From contig NZ_FPKR01000004.1 of the NCBI RefSeq assembly GCF_900119825.1, forward strand, positions 248,001 to 312,000: DNA of 64,000 nucleotides, written 5' to 3'. The notes beneath the pieces are model-generated. The model had not been told where the DNA came from and did no database searches. It saw only the letters and a list, made by a program, of their open reading frames with translations. A program made the position numbers and the translations under genes. Positions 27,275 to 35,918 of this stretch are shown one piece after another. The DNA comes from Chitinimonas taiwanensis DSM 18899 (GTDB lineage Bacteria > Pseudomonadota > Gammaproteobacteria > Burkholderiales > Chitinimonadaceae). Each line of letters starts with the position of its first letter. The stretch's first letter is position 1.

Positions 27275-28045
27275 ATGCAAATCGCCACCTGGAACGTCAA
27301 CTCCCTCAAGGTGCGCCTGCCCCAGGTGCTGGACTGGCTGGCGGCGCGGCCCGAGCTGACCGTGCTGGCCATTCAGGAAACCAAGCTGGAGGACCATGCG
27401 TTTCCGCGCGCCGAGATCGAGGCGGCGGGTTGGCATGTCGCCTTCGTCGGCCAGAAAACCTATAACGGCGTGGCCATGCTGTCGCGCCTGCCGCTGGAAG
27501 ACGTGCAGTTCAACCTGCCCAATTTCGACGATCCGCAAAAGCGCGTGATCACGGCGACCGTCGGTGGTGTGCGGGTGATTGGTGCCTATGTGGTCAATGG
27601 CCAGGCGCTGGATTCGGAGAAATATCCGTACAAGCTGGCCTGGATCGATGCGCTGATCGCCTATACGCGCGAGCAGCTGGCGCAATACCCGCAGCTGGCG
27701 CTGGTGGGCGATTTCAATATCGCCCCGGAAGACCGCGATGTGCATGACCCGGCCAAATGGGCGAACGATGTTCTAGTTAGCCCGCCCGAGCGCGAGCGCT
27801 TCCAGGCCTTGCTGGACCTGGGGTTGAAGGACAGTTTCCGTCTGTTCGAGCAGGCCGAGAAATCGTTCAGCTGGTGGGATTACCGCATGATGGGTTTTCG
27901 CCGCAACGCCGGCCTGCGCATCGACCATGTGCTGCTGTCCGATGCGCTAGCCGCACGCTGCACCGGCTGCGAAATCGATAAGGAACCGCGCCGCCTGGAA
28001 CGGCCGAGCGACCATGCGCCGGTCATTGCCACGCTGGCCGACTGA
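27275..28045 (+). CDS. xthA: Exodeoxyribonuclease III
   Basis: A 256-residue AP endonuclease and 3' exonuclease of base-excision repair. All catalytic blocks are visible: [58 protein letters not shown] and SDHAPV. The ATG at 27275 matches the family N-terminus exactly. A bidirectional terminator follows. Confidence 0.96.
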   Translation: MQIATWNVNSLKVRLPQVLDWLAARPELTVLAIQETKLEDHAFPRAEIEAAGWHVAFVGQKTYNGVAMLSRLPLEDVQFNLPNFDDPQKRVITATVGGVRVIGAYVVNGQALDSEKYPYKLAWIDALIAYTREQLAQYPQLALVGDFNIAPEDRDVHDPAKWANDVLVSPPERERFQALLDLGLKDSFRLFEQAEKSFSWWDYRMMGFRRNAGLRIDHVLLSDALAARCTGCEIDKEPRRLERPSDHAPVIATLAD

Positions 28046-28060
28046 GGCAAGCGCCCAAGA

Positions 28061-28086
28061 AAAAGCCCCGCAAGCGGGGCATTTTT
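28061..28086. terminator. Bidirectional terminator between xthA and lytic transglycosylase genes
   Basis: GCCCCGC (28065-28071) and GCGGGGC (28074-28080), with A-rich flank on one side and ATTTTTATTT on the other. It serves both converging genes; the leftward gene's stop codon (28085-28087) lies inside its T tract. Confidence 0.8.
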
Positions 28087-28711
28087 ATTTGCCGGGGTAG
28101 GAAACAGTCTGGATGCTGGCCTGGCCCGGCTGCCAATCCCAGTGGCGCTTCCAGGCACCGAGTACCAGATTCGGGTACTCGGGCTTGCCCAGGCTGCCGT
28201 TATAGCGGCCCAGCGCGCGATACAGATCGCCCTTCTCGATATCGAGGTAGTGACGCAGGATCGTGCAGCCAAAGCGCAGATTGGTATACATGTCGAACAG
28301 ATTATGTTCGCTGGTGCCAATGGCGCGCTGCCAAAACGGCATGACCTGCATCAGGCCACGCGCCCCGACCGAGGAGATCGCATACTTGCGAAAGCCGCTC
28401 TCCACCTGGATCAGCCCCATGACTAGCTGTGGGTCGAGCCCGGCGCGGGTGGATTCGTAGTGAATGGCCACCAGCAGCTTCTCGCGCATGAAGTCGTCGG
28501 GAATCTTCTTCTTCAGGCGCGCCGACATCTCACTCAGCCAGGCCTTGCCCTCGGCCGGGTTGGCGAAAACCAGCCGCGGCGCGGCGGCATCGCTGATCGA
28601 GCGCTGCATGGCAGTGGCCACCGAGAGCGACAAAGCCTCCTCGCGCTGCGCACCGGCCAGGGCCGGCAGGGCAGCGAGCAGACTCAGCAGGACAAGCGTT
28701 ATGCGCAGCAT
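28085..28711 (-). CDS. Soluble lytic murein transglycosylase-like protein
   Basis: A 208-residue exported protein with signal peptide MLRITLVLLSLLAALPALA and a C-terminal SLT domain. The catalytic glutamate lies in MGLIQVESGFRKYAISSVGARGLMQVMPFW (shown here as the family landmark QVESGF...GLMQVMP), followed by NLRFGCTILRHYL and LGRYNGS. It cleaves glycan strands of peptidoglycan, forming 1,6-anhydro ends. It starts 16 bp after proS in the same direction, so the two are probably cotranscribed. The start at 28711 is chosen for the signal peptide. Confidence 0.9.
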   Translation of the reverse strand: MLRITLVLLSLLAALPALAGAQREEALSLSVATAMQRSISDAAAPRLVFANPAEGKAWLSEMSARLKKKIPDDFMREKLLVAIHYESTRAGLDPQLVMGLIQVESGFRKYAISSVGARGLMQVMPFWQRAIGTSEHNLFDMYTNLRFGCTILRHYLDIEKGDLYRALGRYNGSLGKPEYPNLVLGAWKRHWDWQPGQASIQTVSYPGK

Positions 28712-28727
28712 GAGGCGACCATAAACC

Positions 28728-30443
28728 TTACTGGGCCAGCTTGCCAAGCAGGCGGGCAACGATGTCAGCCTGGGCGACCAGCTCGGTATTGCCGTCCTGA
28801 CGCGCTACGTACTCGACCTTGCCTTCGGCCAGCGATTTGTCGCCGACGGTCACGCGGTGCGGAATGCCGATCAGTTCCATATCGGCAAACATCGAGCCGG
28901 GGCGTGCGTCACGGTCGTCCAGCAACACGTCCACGCCTTGTGCTTTCAGTTCGGCATACAGCGCATCGGCGGCGGCCTTGACTGCTTCGGAGCGCTGGTA
29001 GCCGACCGGCACGATGGCCACGCTGAACGGCGCCATAGCGGCGCTGAACTTGATGCCCTTCTCGTCGAAGTTCTGCTCGATGGCGGCGCCGACGATGCGG
29101 CTGACGCCGATGCCATAGCAGCCCATTTCCATCGGCTTGAGCTGGCCTTCAGCGTCCAGATAGTTGCAGGACAGTGCCTGGGAATACTTGGTGCCGAGCT
29201 GGAAGATGTGGCCGACTTCGATGCCGCGGCAAATTTCCAGTACGCCCTTGCCATCGGGCGAGGCGTCGCCGGCCACCACATTGCGCACATCGGCCACCAG
29301 GTCGGCCTCGGGCAGGTCGCGGCCCCAGTTCACGCCAGCGGTGTGGAATTTGGGCTTGTTGGCACCGACTACGAAGTCGCTCATGGCAGCTACCGTGCGG
29401 TCAGCGATCAGCCGTACGCGCGAGCGGTCGATGCCCACGGGGCCGAGGAAGCCGGGTGGGCAGTTGAAGAAGGCGCGGATTTCTTCCTCGCTGGCGAAGC
29501 GGAAATCGGCCATGCCGGGCAGCTTGCCGACCTTGACCTCGTTCAGGCTATGGTCACCGCGCAGCAGCACGATCTGCAGCTGCTCGCCGGCGACCAGGGC
29601 GATCAGCTTGACGGTGCGTTGCAGCGGGATATCCAACAGCGCGGCGACGGCCTCGCAGGTGGTTTGCTTGGGGGTGTCGACATCGCGCAGCGCTTCGCTG
29701 GCGGCGGCGCGCGGCGCAGCCGGTGCCAGTGCCTCAGCGGCTTCCACATTGGCGGCAAAATCGGAGGTCGGGCAGTAGGCGAGTGCATCCTCGCCCGAGT
29801 CGGCCAGCACATGGAATTCCTGCGAGGCATCGCCGCCAATCGCGCCCGAGTCGGCCTTCACGGCACGGAACTGCAGGCCCAGGCGGGTGAAGATGGTCGA
29901 GTAAGCGACATGCATCTTGCGGTAGCTCTCGGCCATGCCGGCGGCGTCCACGTCGAAGGAATAGGCATCCTTCATCATGAATTCGCGCGCGCGCATCACG
30001 CCAAAACGCGGGCGGATCTCGTCGCGGAACTTGGTCTGCACCTGGTAGAAGTTCAGCGGCAGCTGCTTGTAGCTCTTGATTTCGCTGCGTGCGATATCGG
30101 TGATCACTTCTTCATGGGTCGGGCCAAAGCAGAAGTCGCGTTCGTGGCGATCCTTCATCTTCAGCATCTGCGGGCCGAATACGGCCCAACGACCGCTTTC
30201 CTGCCACAGCTCGGCCGGCTGGATGGCCGGCATCAACAGCTCCAGCGCACCGGCCTTGTCCATTTCCTCGCGCACGATGGCCTCGACCTTGCGCAGCACG
30301 CGCAGGCCCAGCGGCATCCAGGTGTAGAGGCCCGAGCCGAGCTTCTTGATCAGGCCGGCGCGCAGCATCAGCTTATGGCTAGGCAGTTCGGCTTCGGACG
30401 GCGCTTCTTTGAGCGTGGACAGGAAGAATTGCGAGGTGCGCAT
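28728..30443 (-). CDS. proS: Prolyl-tRNA synthetase
   Basis: A class II synthetase of the bacterial type, 571 residues, charging tRNA-Pro. The N-terminus [30 protein letters not shown], the catalytic [11 protein letters not shown] and [21 protein letters not shown] blocks, an inserted YbaK-type editing domain at about 225-380, and the C-terminal anticodon-binding domain ([26 protein letters not shown]) are all present. The editing insertion removes mischarged alanine. It heads an operon with the lytic transglycosylase gene. Confidence 0.97.
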   Translation of the reverse strand: MRTSQFFLSTLKEAPSEAELPSHKLMLRAGLIKKLGSGLYTWMPLGLRVLRKVEAIVREEMDKAGALELLMPAIQPAELWQESGRWAVFGPQMLKMKDRHERDFCFGPTHEEVITDIARSEIKSYKQLPLNFYQVQTKFRDEIRPRFGVMRAREFMMKDAYSFDVDAAGMAESYRKMHVAYSTIFTRLGLQFRAVKADSGAIGGDASQEFHVLADSGEDALAYCPTSDFAANVEAAEALAPAAPRAAASEALRDVDTPKQTTCEAVAALLDIPLQRTVKLIALVAGEQLQIVLLRGDHSLNEVKVGKLPGMADFRFASEEEIRAFFNCPPGFLGPVGIDRSRVRLIADRTVAAMSDFVVGANKPKFHTAGVNWGRDLPEADLVADVRNVVAGDASPDGKGVLEICRGIEVGHIFQLGTKYSQALSCNYLDAEGQLKPMEMGCYGIGVSRIVGAAIEQNFDEKGIKFSAAMAPFSVAIVPVGYQRSEAVKAAADALYAELKAQGVDVLLDDRDARPGSMFADMELIGIPHRVTVGDKSLAEGKVEYVARQDGNTELVAQADIVARLLGKLAQ

Positions 30444-30587
30444 GGTGCGGCTGGCCCGGTAATCGATTGAAAGTGCGCGATTTTAACCGAGCCGGCGCCC
30501 GACGCGTAAACGGCAATGCGTGCGCATACAAAAGCACACGCCCCGCAGGGCGGGGCGTATGGCTTGGGGGCAGGGTGCGGTGTGGGT

Positions 30588-31502
30588 TCAGCGTTGCTTG
30601 AGCGCCTCGTCGATACGCGTGCGCACCAGCTTGTCCAGCTGCGGCTGCAAGGCACCGAGCGTGCGTTTGAGCGCTTCGGCATGCAGGCCGGCCACCTGGC
30701 GCGCCATTTCGGCACGCAGCAGCTTTTCCACCTCGGGGCGCAGGCTGGCCAGCACTTCCTGCGCCAGTTGCGCTGGGTCGATGCTGGGCATGGCGACCGG
30801 GAAGGCCTCGTCGGGCAGCTCGATGCTCAGCTCATTGAGCATATCGTCGGCCAGCGAAGCGACCGGGCTGGCCGGCGCCAGCTGCGGCGCGGGGCTGGGC
30901 GGCACGGGCGCCGGAGGAGCAGCCGGGATTGGGCTGGGCGCTGCGCTGGGCTTGTCTTCCGGCGGAGGGCTGAAGTCGAAATTCAGTGCGAGCTCAGGCA
31001 TCAGCGGGCCGCTGGGCAGTGGTGGCGTCACGGGCGCCGGGCTGGGGCGCGGACTGGCGGCAGGCTTGAGCGTCGGCAGCGTCAGTTCCGGGAAGTCGAA
31101 TTCCGGCAGGGCCGCGGCGGCCGGGGCGGTGGGCTTGCTCGGCGCGACGGGTGTGAGGTCGAGGAGCTCGATCGAGCTGGGTTCGGCAGGTGCTGCCGGC
31201 TTGGCCGTCGGGGTAGGCGGGCTGGCTATCGGTGCGGCGGCTATCGGCGCCTCGGCTGGCTTGGCGGGTCTGTGCTCAGCGCGGATTTCCTCCGGCGTGA
31301 ACATCAGCTCATCGCCGATGATGGGCTCGATATCGGTCAGCACCGGGATATCGCCCAGCGCCGAGTCGGCTGCCAGGTCGGTCAGCACGGGTACATGTGG
31401 GTCGGCACCCTGGCCGCGATGCTTGGCGATCAGCGCGTCGGTCTTGCCCAGCACGGCCGGTGTCTCAGTGTCGGGGTCCAGCATGGGAAAATCATCGGCC
31501 AT
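30588..31502 (-). CDS. Pro/Ala-rich protein of unknown function downstream of holC
   Basis: A 304-residue protein with no recognised domain. Residues 1-60 are acidic; about 80-215 form a low-complexity Pro/Ala/Ser linker containing repeated short acidic-hydrophobic patches (LPEFDFPELTLP, MPELALNFDF); the last 80 residues are a predicted amphipathic helix or coiled coil (PAQLAQEVLASLRPEVEKLLRAEMARQVAGL). No signal peptide or membrane segment is seen. It starts with an ATG that overlaps the holC stop by one base (a GTG one codon earlier is the alternative), so it is coupled to holC. Confidence 0.8.
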   Translation of the reverse strand: MADDFPMLDPDTETPAVLGKTDALIAKHRGQGADPHVPVLTDLAADSALGDIPVLTDIEPIIGDELMFTPEEIRAEHRPAKPAEAPIAAAPIASPPTPTAKPAAPAEPSSIELLDLTPVAPSKPTAPAAAALPEFDFPELTLPTLKPAASPRPSPAPVTPPLPSGPLMPELALNFDFSPPPEDKPSAAPSPIPAAPPAPVPPSPAPQLAPASPVASLADDMLNELSIELPDEAFPVAMPSIDPAQLAQEVLASLRPEVEKLLRAEMARQVAGLHAEALKRTLGALQPQLDKLVRTRIDEALKQR

Positions 31503-31948
31503 CACGCACCGCCTTGGGCCAGCTTGGCCATATCCGTGTACTCCACTTCATAGCCGGCCTGCTTATATTGCGCAACGCGCTGGCGCGCGGCTTGCCGGCC
31601 GGGTTCATCGTCATGGGCCACGATTTCTATCACCCGCTGCAGGCGTGGGTCGATAGGCACCATGCGTGCGGTCCAGTTGAACAGCACATCGCGTGGCAAT
31701 AATTTATCCAGGCGGTGGTCGATCAGCGCCGGGGTATCGGCGGCACAGGCATCTTCGGCCAGGCAGTGGGGGACGAAGCCGGTGGGCGGGATCTCCCACA
31801 GCAGCCGGTCAATGACCCGGCTGGCTGTTTCCGACTCCGTCATCACGCCGATGGCGAGCTTACGCTTCACGGCCTTCCCCAGCAGCTGGCATAGCGCCTG
31901 CTCGCGGTTGGCCACATTGAAATAGAAGCTCGCCACTGGCTGTGACAT
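31502..31948 (-). CDS. holC: DNA polymerase III chi subunit
   Basis: HolC connects the clamp loader to single-stranded DNA-binding protein. The 148-residue protein opens SFYFNVANREQALCQLLGKAVKR and contains the chi landmarks DRLLWEIPPTGFVPHCL and LINWT-like LFNWTARMVP. The ATG at 31948 lies one base after the pepA stop, the usual pepA-holC order in proteobacteria. In gammaproteobacteria valS follows; here a Pro/Ala-rich gene does. Confidence 0.92.
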   Translation of the reverse strand: MSQPVASFYFNVANREQALCQLLGKAVKRKLAIGVMTESETASRVIDRLLWEIPPTGFVPHCLAEDACAADTPALIDHRLDKLLPRDVLFNWTARMVPIDPRLQRVIEIVAHDDEPGRQAARQRVAQYKQAGYEVEYTDMAKLAQGGA

Positions 31949-31949
31949 C

Positions 31950-33578
31950 TTACTTCTTCTTGGCTGCAGGCTTGGCGGCCGGCTTGCTAGCTGCCTTGGC
32001 AACAACCTTGGCAGCAGGTTTGGCTGCGGCGGTCTTGCTGCTTGTCTTGACGGCGGGTTTGGCAGCCACGGCCTTCGCAGCTGGCTTCGCGGCAGCAGCC
32101 TTGGCCGGTGCGGCCTTGGCAGCCGGTGCCTGGGCAGCGCGCTGACGCAGGAACTGAGTCAGCAGCGGCACCGGACGACCGGTGGCACCCTTGGCTGCGC
32201 CCGACTTCCAGGCGGTGCCGGCGATGTCGAGGTGGGCCCAGTCGTACTTCTCGGCGAAGCGCGACAGGAAGCAGGCTGCGGTAATCGAACCGCCGCCAGG
32301 GCCGCCGATATTGGCCAGATCCGCAAAGTTCGACTTCAGCTGCTCATGGTATTCCTCGCCCATCGGCATGTGCCAGGCGCGGTCGCCCGCCACATCGCCC
32401 GCGCGGGCCAGTTCCTGGGCCAGCTCGTCCTTGTTTGCATACAGACCGCTGGTGTGGTTGCCCAGGGCCACCACGCAGGCGCCAGTCAGGGTGGCCACAT
32501 CGACCACGGCAGCCGGTTCGAAGCGTTCGGCATAGGTCAACAGGTCGCACAGCACCAGACGGCCTTCAGCGTCGGTGTTGAGGATTTCTACCGTCAGGCC
32601 CAGCTTGGTGGTGACCACATCGCCCGGCTTGCTGGCATTGCCGGCCGGCATGTTTTCGCAGCTGCCGATGATGGCGTAGACATTGAGCGGCAGCTTGGCA
32701 GCACCAATTGCATGCATGGTGCCCAGCACCGAGCCGGCGCCCATCATGTCGTACTTCATCTCATCCATATTCGCACCGGGCTTGAGGCTGATGCCGCCCG
32801 AGTCGAAGGTCAGGCCCTTGCCAACCAGCACGACCGGCTTGTCGCCCTTTTTGCCGCCCTCGTGCTTGAGCACGATCAGCTTCATCGGCTCGGTCGAACC
32901 CTTGGTCACCGACACGAAGGACAGCATGCCTTCCTTCTCGATGGCCGGACGATCGAAGATCTCGGCCTTCATGCCGAACTGCTTGGCGATGTCCTTGGCG
33001 GTTTCGGCCAGATGGGTAGGCGTGCAGTAGTTGGGCGGCAGATTGCCCAGCTGCTTGGCCACATTCATGCCCTGGCCGAGTGCGGCACCGGCCACGATGG
33101 CAGCCTTGGCTGCTGCTTCGTCGGCCTTGGCGACCAAGAGGCTGATCTTGCTGATGCCGGCCTTGTCGCTCTTCTTGGACTTGGTGGTGTCGTACTTATA
33201 AGTCGCGTCGAAAGCGGCGGTGGCGATCTCTTCGGCCACGAAGGCGGCGTCCTTGCCATCAAAGGCAATCGCCAGCTCGCCACCGACGGCGGCGGCAGCC
33301 TTGACGGCGGCACGGGCCGCATCGCGGAAATCCTTGTCGCTCTTGCCAACGCTGACCAGCAGCACGCGCTCGGCGGCAATGCCCGGCACCTTGTGCAGCA
33401 GTACGCTGCTGCCGGCCTTGGCTTCCAGGTCGCCCAGCTTGAGGACGGCGGCCAGGTGGCCGGCGGCAGCCTTGTCCGCGACGGTGCCGGCGCTGCCCAG
33501 CTTGCCATCGTGTACGGAAAGGGCCAGCACGGCGGCCTTGTGTTTGTCGGCGCTCACGGCCTTGGCAATGATTTCCAC
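31950..33578 (-). CDS. pepA: Leucyl aminopeptidase with Lys/Ala-rich C-terminal tail
   Basis: An M17 dinuclear-metal aminopeptidase. The core carries [17 protein letters not shown] and [18 protein letters not shown], the metal and catalytic blocks, and the N-terminal macro-like domain typical of PepA. The start is a GTG at 33578 (VEIIAKAVS) with an AGGAG ribosome site; the longer frame to 34301 would cross lptF and is rejected. Unusually, about 60 residues (482-542) follow the catalytic domain and consist almost only of Ala, Lys and Pro with repeated AAKPAAK-like units, resembling histone H1 tails. E. coli PepA also binds DNA, so the tail may strengthen nucleic-acid binding; that is inference. 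Confidence 0.94.
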   Translation of the reverse strand: MEIIAKAVSADKHKAAVLALSVHDGKLGSAGTVADKAAAGHLAAVLKLGDLEAKAGSSVLLHKVPGIAAERVLLVSVGKSDKDFRDAARAAVKAAAAVGGELAIAFDGKDAAFVAEEIATAAFDATYKYDTTKSKKSDKAGISKISLLVAKADEAAAKAAIVAGAALGQGMNVAKQLGNLPPNYCTPTHLAETAKDIAKQFGMKAEIFDRPAIEKEGMLSFVSVTKGSTEPMKLIVLKHEGGKKGDKPVVLVGKGLTFDSGGISLKPGANMDEMKYDMMGAGSVLGTMHAIGAAKLPLNVYAIIGSCENMPAGNASKPGDVVTTKLGLTVEILNTDAEGRLVLCDLLTYAERFEPAAVVDVATLTGACVVALGNHTSGLYANKDELAQELARAGDVAGDRAWHMPMGEEYHEQLKSNFADLANIGGPGGGSITAACFLSRFAEKYDWAHLDIAGTAWKSGAAKGATGRPVPLLTQFLRQRAAQAPAAKAAPAKAAAAKPAAKAVAAKPAVKTSSKTAAAKPAAKVVAKAASKPAAKPAAKKK

Positions 33579-33732
33579 GGAGGACTCCTGTAAGATCGCG
33601 GCTCGGTCGCTTTCGGGATTGAAAGCACACCGCCTGCGTTGTGAACTCGCGCCGCCGCTTGTGGCCACGGCGCGGAAACCCGGAAAACGTCTGCGATTTT
33701 CCGAACTCAACCGGTAAAAGTCAAAGCGCGCC

Positions 33733-34845
33733 TTGTCGTTATCCCGCAAATTCCCCTTCCTGTCCTTCTGTTTACCGTCCGAACGCCTGTTCGAGCGCAG
33801 CTTATTGCGTGAATTCACCAGCATGGCAGCCGGGGTGTTCTTCGTGCTGCTGGCCATTGTGGTGGTCACGCGTGGCGCCAAGCTGCTCGGGCTCGCAGCC
33901 GGTGGCCGGGTAGCCTCCGAGGCGATTGCCGCGCTGCTCGGCTTTGTGCTGCTCGGCATCGTGCCCTGGCTGCTCTCGCTCACCGTGTTCATCACCGTGC
34001 TGATGACGCTGACCCGCGCCTGGCGCGACCGCGAGATGGATATCTGGTTTGCCGCCGGCCAGCCGCTGACCGCCTGGGTGCGCCCGGTGCTGATCTTCGC
34101 GGTGCCGATGGCCCTCTTGTCTGCCTCGCTCAGCCTGGGCATGACGCCCTGGGCCAAGCAAAAGAGCCGCGAATACCGCGAGCAGTTGGCCACTCGCGAC
34201 GATATGTCGGCGCTGGCACCCGGCATGTTCAAGGAATCCTCGCGCGCCGACCGCGTGTATTTCATCGAGAACTTCTCCGGTGACGGTGGTGCGGCGCGCA
34301 ATATCTTCGTGCAGTCGCGCGAGGGCGAGCGCCAGACCGTGACGATTGCCGAGCAGGGTTATCTGATGAGCCACCCGGATGGCGAACGCATCCTGGTGTT
34401 GCAGAACGGCCGCCGCTATGACGGTGTGCAAGGTCAGGCTGACTACCGCGTGATCGAGTTCGCCGAAGCACGCGTGCGCGTGGAGGAGGGCGATCGGCGC
34501 ACGGTGGGCACCGCCACCGAGGCCAAGACCACCTTGGCCCTGCTGGGCAGCGCTGATCCGGAAGAGCAGGGCGAGCTGGCCTGGCGGATCGCGATTCCGA
34601 TCTCGGCCATCCTCTTGGCCCTGGTGGCCGTGCCGCTCGCCTATGTGAACCCGCGTGTGGGGCGCACCTTCAATCTGCTAATCGCCGTGCTGCTGTTCTC
34701 GATCTATCTGAACCTGATCAATCTCGGCCAGAGCTGGATCGCGGCCGGTCGTCTGCCGAGCTGGATAGGCATCTGGCCGGTGCACCTGGTGGTTGGCGGC
34801 ATTGCCTATGCGCTATTCCGCTGGCGTTCGAAGGCGCGCACATGA
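33733..34845 (+). CDS. lptF: LPS export permease LptF
   Basis: LptF and LptG form the inner-membrane permease of the Lpt machine that lifts lipopolysaccharide from the inner membrane. The protein (370 residues from a TTG at 33733) has an N-terminal pair of membrane helices ([29 protein letters not shown]), a periplasmic beta-jellyroll (about 150-270) and C-terminal helices ([22 protein letters not shown]). The start is uncertain: the family usually begins near FERSLLRE, no ribosome site is clear at the TTG, and the first ATG (33823) would delete part of the first helix. It diverges from pepA with 154 bp between the starts. Confidence 0.92.
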   Translation: MSLSRKFPFLSFCLPSERLFERSLLREFTSMAAGVFFVLLAIVVVTRGAKLLGLAAGGRVASEAIAALLGFVLLGIVPWLLSLTVFITVLMTLTRAWRDREMDIWFAAGQPLTAWVRPVLIFAVPMALLSASLSLGMTPWAKQKSREYREQLATRDDMSALAPGMFKESSRADRVYFIENFSGDGGAARNIFVQSREGERQTVTIAEQGYLMSHPDGERILVLQNGRRYDGVQGQADYRVIEFAEARVRVEEGDRRTVGTATEAKTTLALLGSADPEEQGELAWRIAIPISAILLALVAVPLAYVNPRVGRTFNLLIAVLLFSIYLNLINLGQSWIAAGRLPSWIGIWPVHLVVGGIAYALFRWRSKART

Positions 34846-35918
34846 AGACGCTAGCCCGCTACCTGATTGCCGAAGTGCTGCGCACCAGCTTCTTCGTGCT
34901 GGCGGCCCTCTTGGGTCTGTTCCTCTTTTTCGACCTGATCGGCGAGCTCGGCTCGCTGGGCAAGGGCGGTTACACCTTTCTCAAGCTGCTCGGCTATGTG
35001 CTGCTGCTCACGCCCGGCCATGCGTATGAGCTGATGCCGATCGCGGTGCTGATCGGTGGCCTGTTCGCGCTGTCCATGCTCAACCAGCATTCCGAGCTGA
35101 CCGTGATGCGCGTCGGTGGCCTGTCGGTGCAGCGCATGCTGGGCATACTCGGCATTGCCGGCCTCGGTTTTGCCGCGCTGACCCTGCTGGCCGGCGAATA
35201 TCTAGCGCCACGCGCCGAGCGTGCCGCCACCCAGCTGCGCCTGGCCGCCAAGGGCCAGCTGGTAACCCAGGACTTCCGCTCCGGTTTCTGGATGAAGGAC
35301 GATGGCAGCTTCGTGAATGTGCGCGAGGTACTGCCTGACCAGACCCTGCGCGATATCAATGTCTACCAGTTCGATGCCAAGCGCCGCCTCAGCCTGCAGG
35401 GCCAGGCGCAGCGTGGCGTCTGGCAGCCCAAGGAAGGCGCCTGGCTGCTCAGCGATATCACTGCCACCCATTTCGAAGCGGGCCAGGTGCGGGTGGAGAA
35501 ACTCGATACCTTCCTGTGGCGCTCGGTGCTGACCCCGGACACGCTGGCGGTGCTGTTGATCGCGCCCGAGCAGATGTCGGTGGTCACCCTGCTCGACTAT
35601 ATCGACCACCTGAAGCGCAACCAGCAGCAGACGCGCCGCTACGAGATCGCGCTATGGACCAAGCTGGTCTATCCGCTCGCCTGCCTCGCCATGCTGGTGA
35701 TTGCACTGCCGTTTGCCCAGACCCAGCGCCGCGCGGGAGGCATAGGCATCAAGCTCTTCGTCGGCATCATGCTCGGCCTGGGTTTCTACTTCATCAATAA
35801 GCTGGTCGGCCATATGGGCCTGCTCTACGACTGGCCGCCGCTCCTGGCTGCCAGCCTGCCGTCCACACTCTTTCTTTCCCTGGCTATCTATCTGCTCTGG
35901 CGCCAGGAACGTCGCTGA
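34842..35918 (+). CDS. lptG: LPS export permease LptG
   Basis: Partner of LptF, 358 residues. It has the LptG layout: N-terminal helices (ARYLIAEVLRTSFFVLAALLGLFLFFDLIGELG), MPIAVLIGGLFALSMLNQHSELTVMRVGG coupling region, a periplasmic jellyroll (about 115-250) and C-terminal helices with KLVYPLACLAMLVIALPFA and INKLVGHMGLLYDWPP. It overlaps lptF by 4 bp and its stop overlaps the next start by one base, tying the LPS permease genes to a downstream two-component system. Confidence 0.95.
   Translation: MKTLARYLIAEVLRTSFFVLAALLGLFLFFDLIGELGSLGKGGYTFLKLLGYVLLLTPGHAYELMPIAVLIGGLFALSMLNQHSELTVMRVGGLSVQRMLGILGIAGLGFAALTLLAGEYLAPRAERAATQLRLAAKGQLVTQDFRSGFWMKDDGSFVNVREVLPDQTLRDINVYQFDAKRRLSLQGQAQRGVWQPKEGAWLLSDITATHFEAGQVRVEKLDTFLWRSVLTPDTLAVLLIAPEQMSVVTLLDYIDHLKRNQQQTRRYEIALWTKLVYPLACLAMLVIALPFAQTQRRAGGIGIKLFVGIMLGLGFYFINKLVGHMGLLYDWPPLLAASLPSTLFLSLAIYLLWRQERR

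Noticed and set aside
28857-30470. 537-residue open frame antisense to proS
   Set aside because: Full proS motifs are on the other strand; the antisense frame has no recognisable domain or ribosome site.
33579-34301. Long N-terminal extension of pepA
   Set aside because: It overlaps lptF on the other strand and lacks homology; the GTG at 33578 with AGGAG fits PepA.
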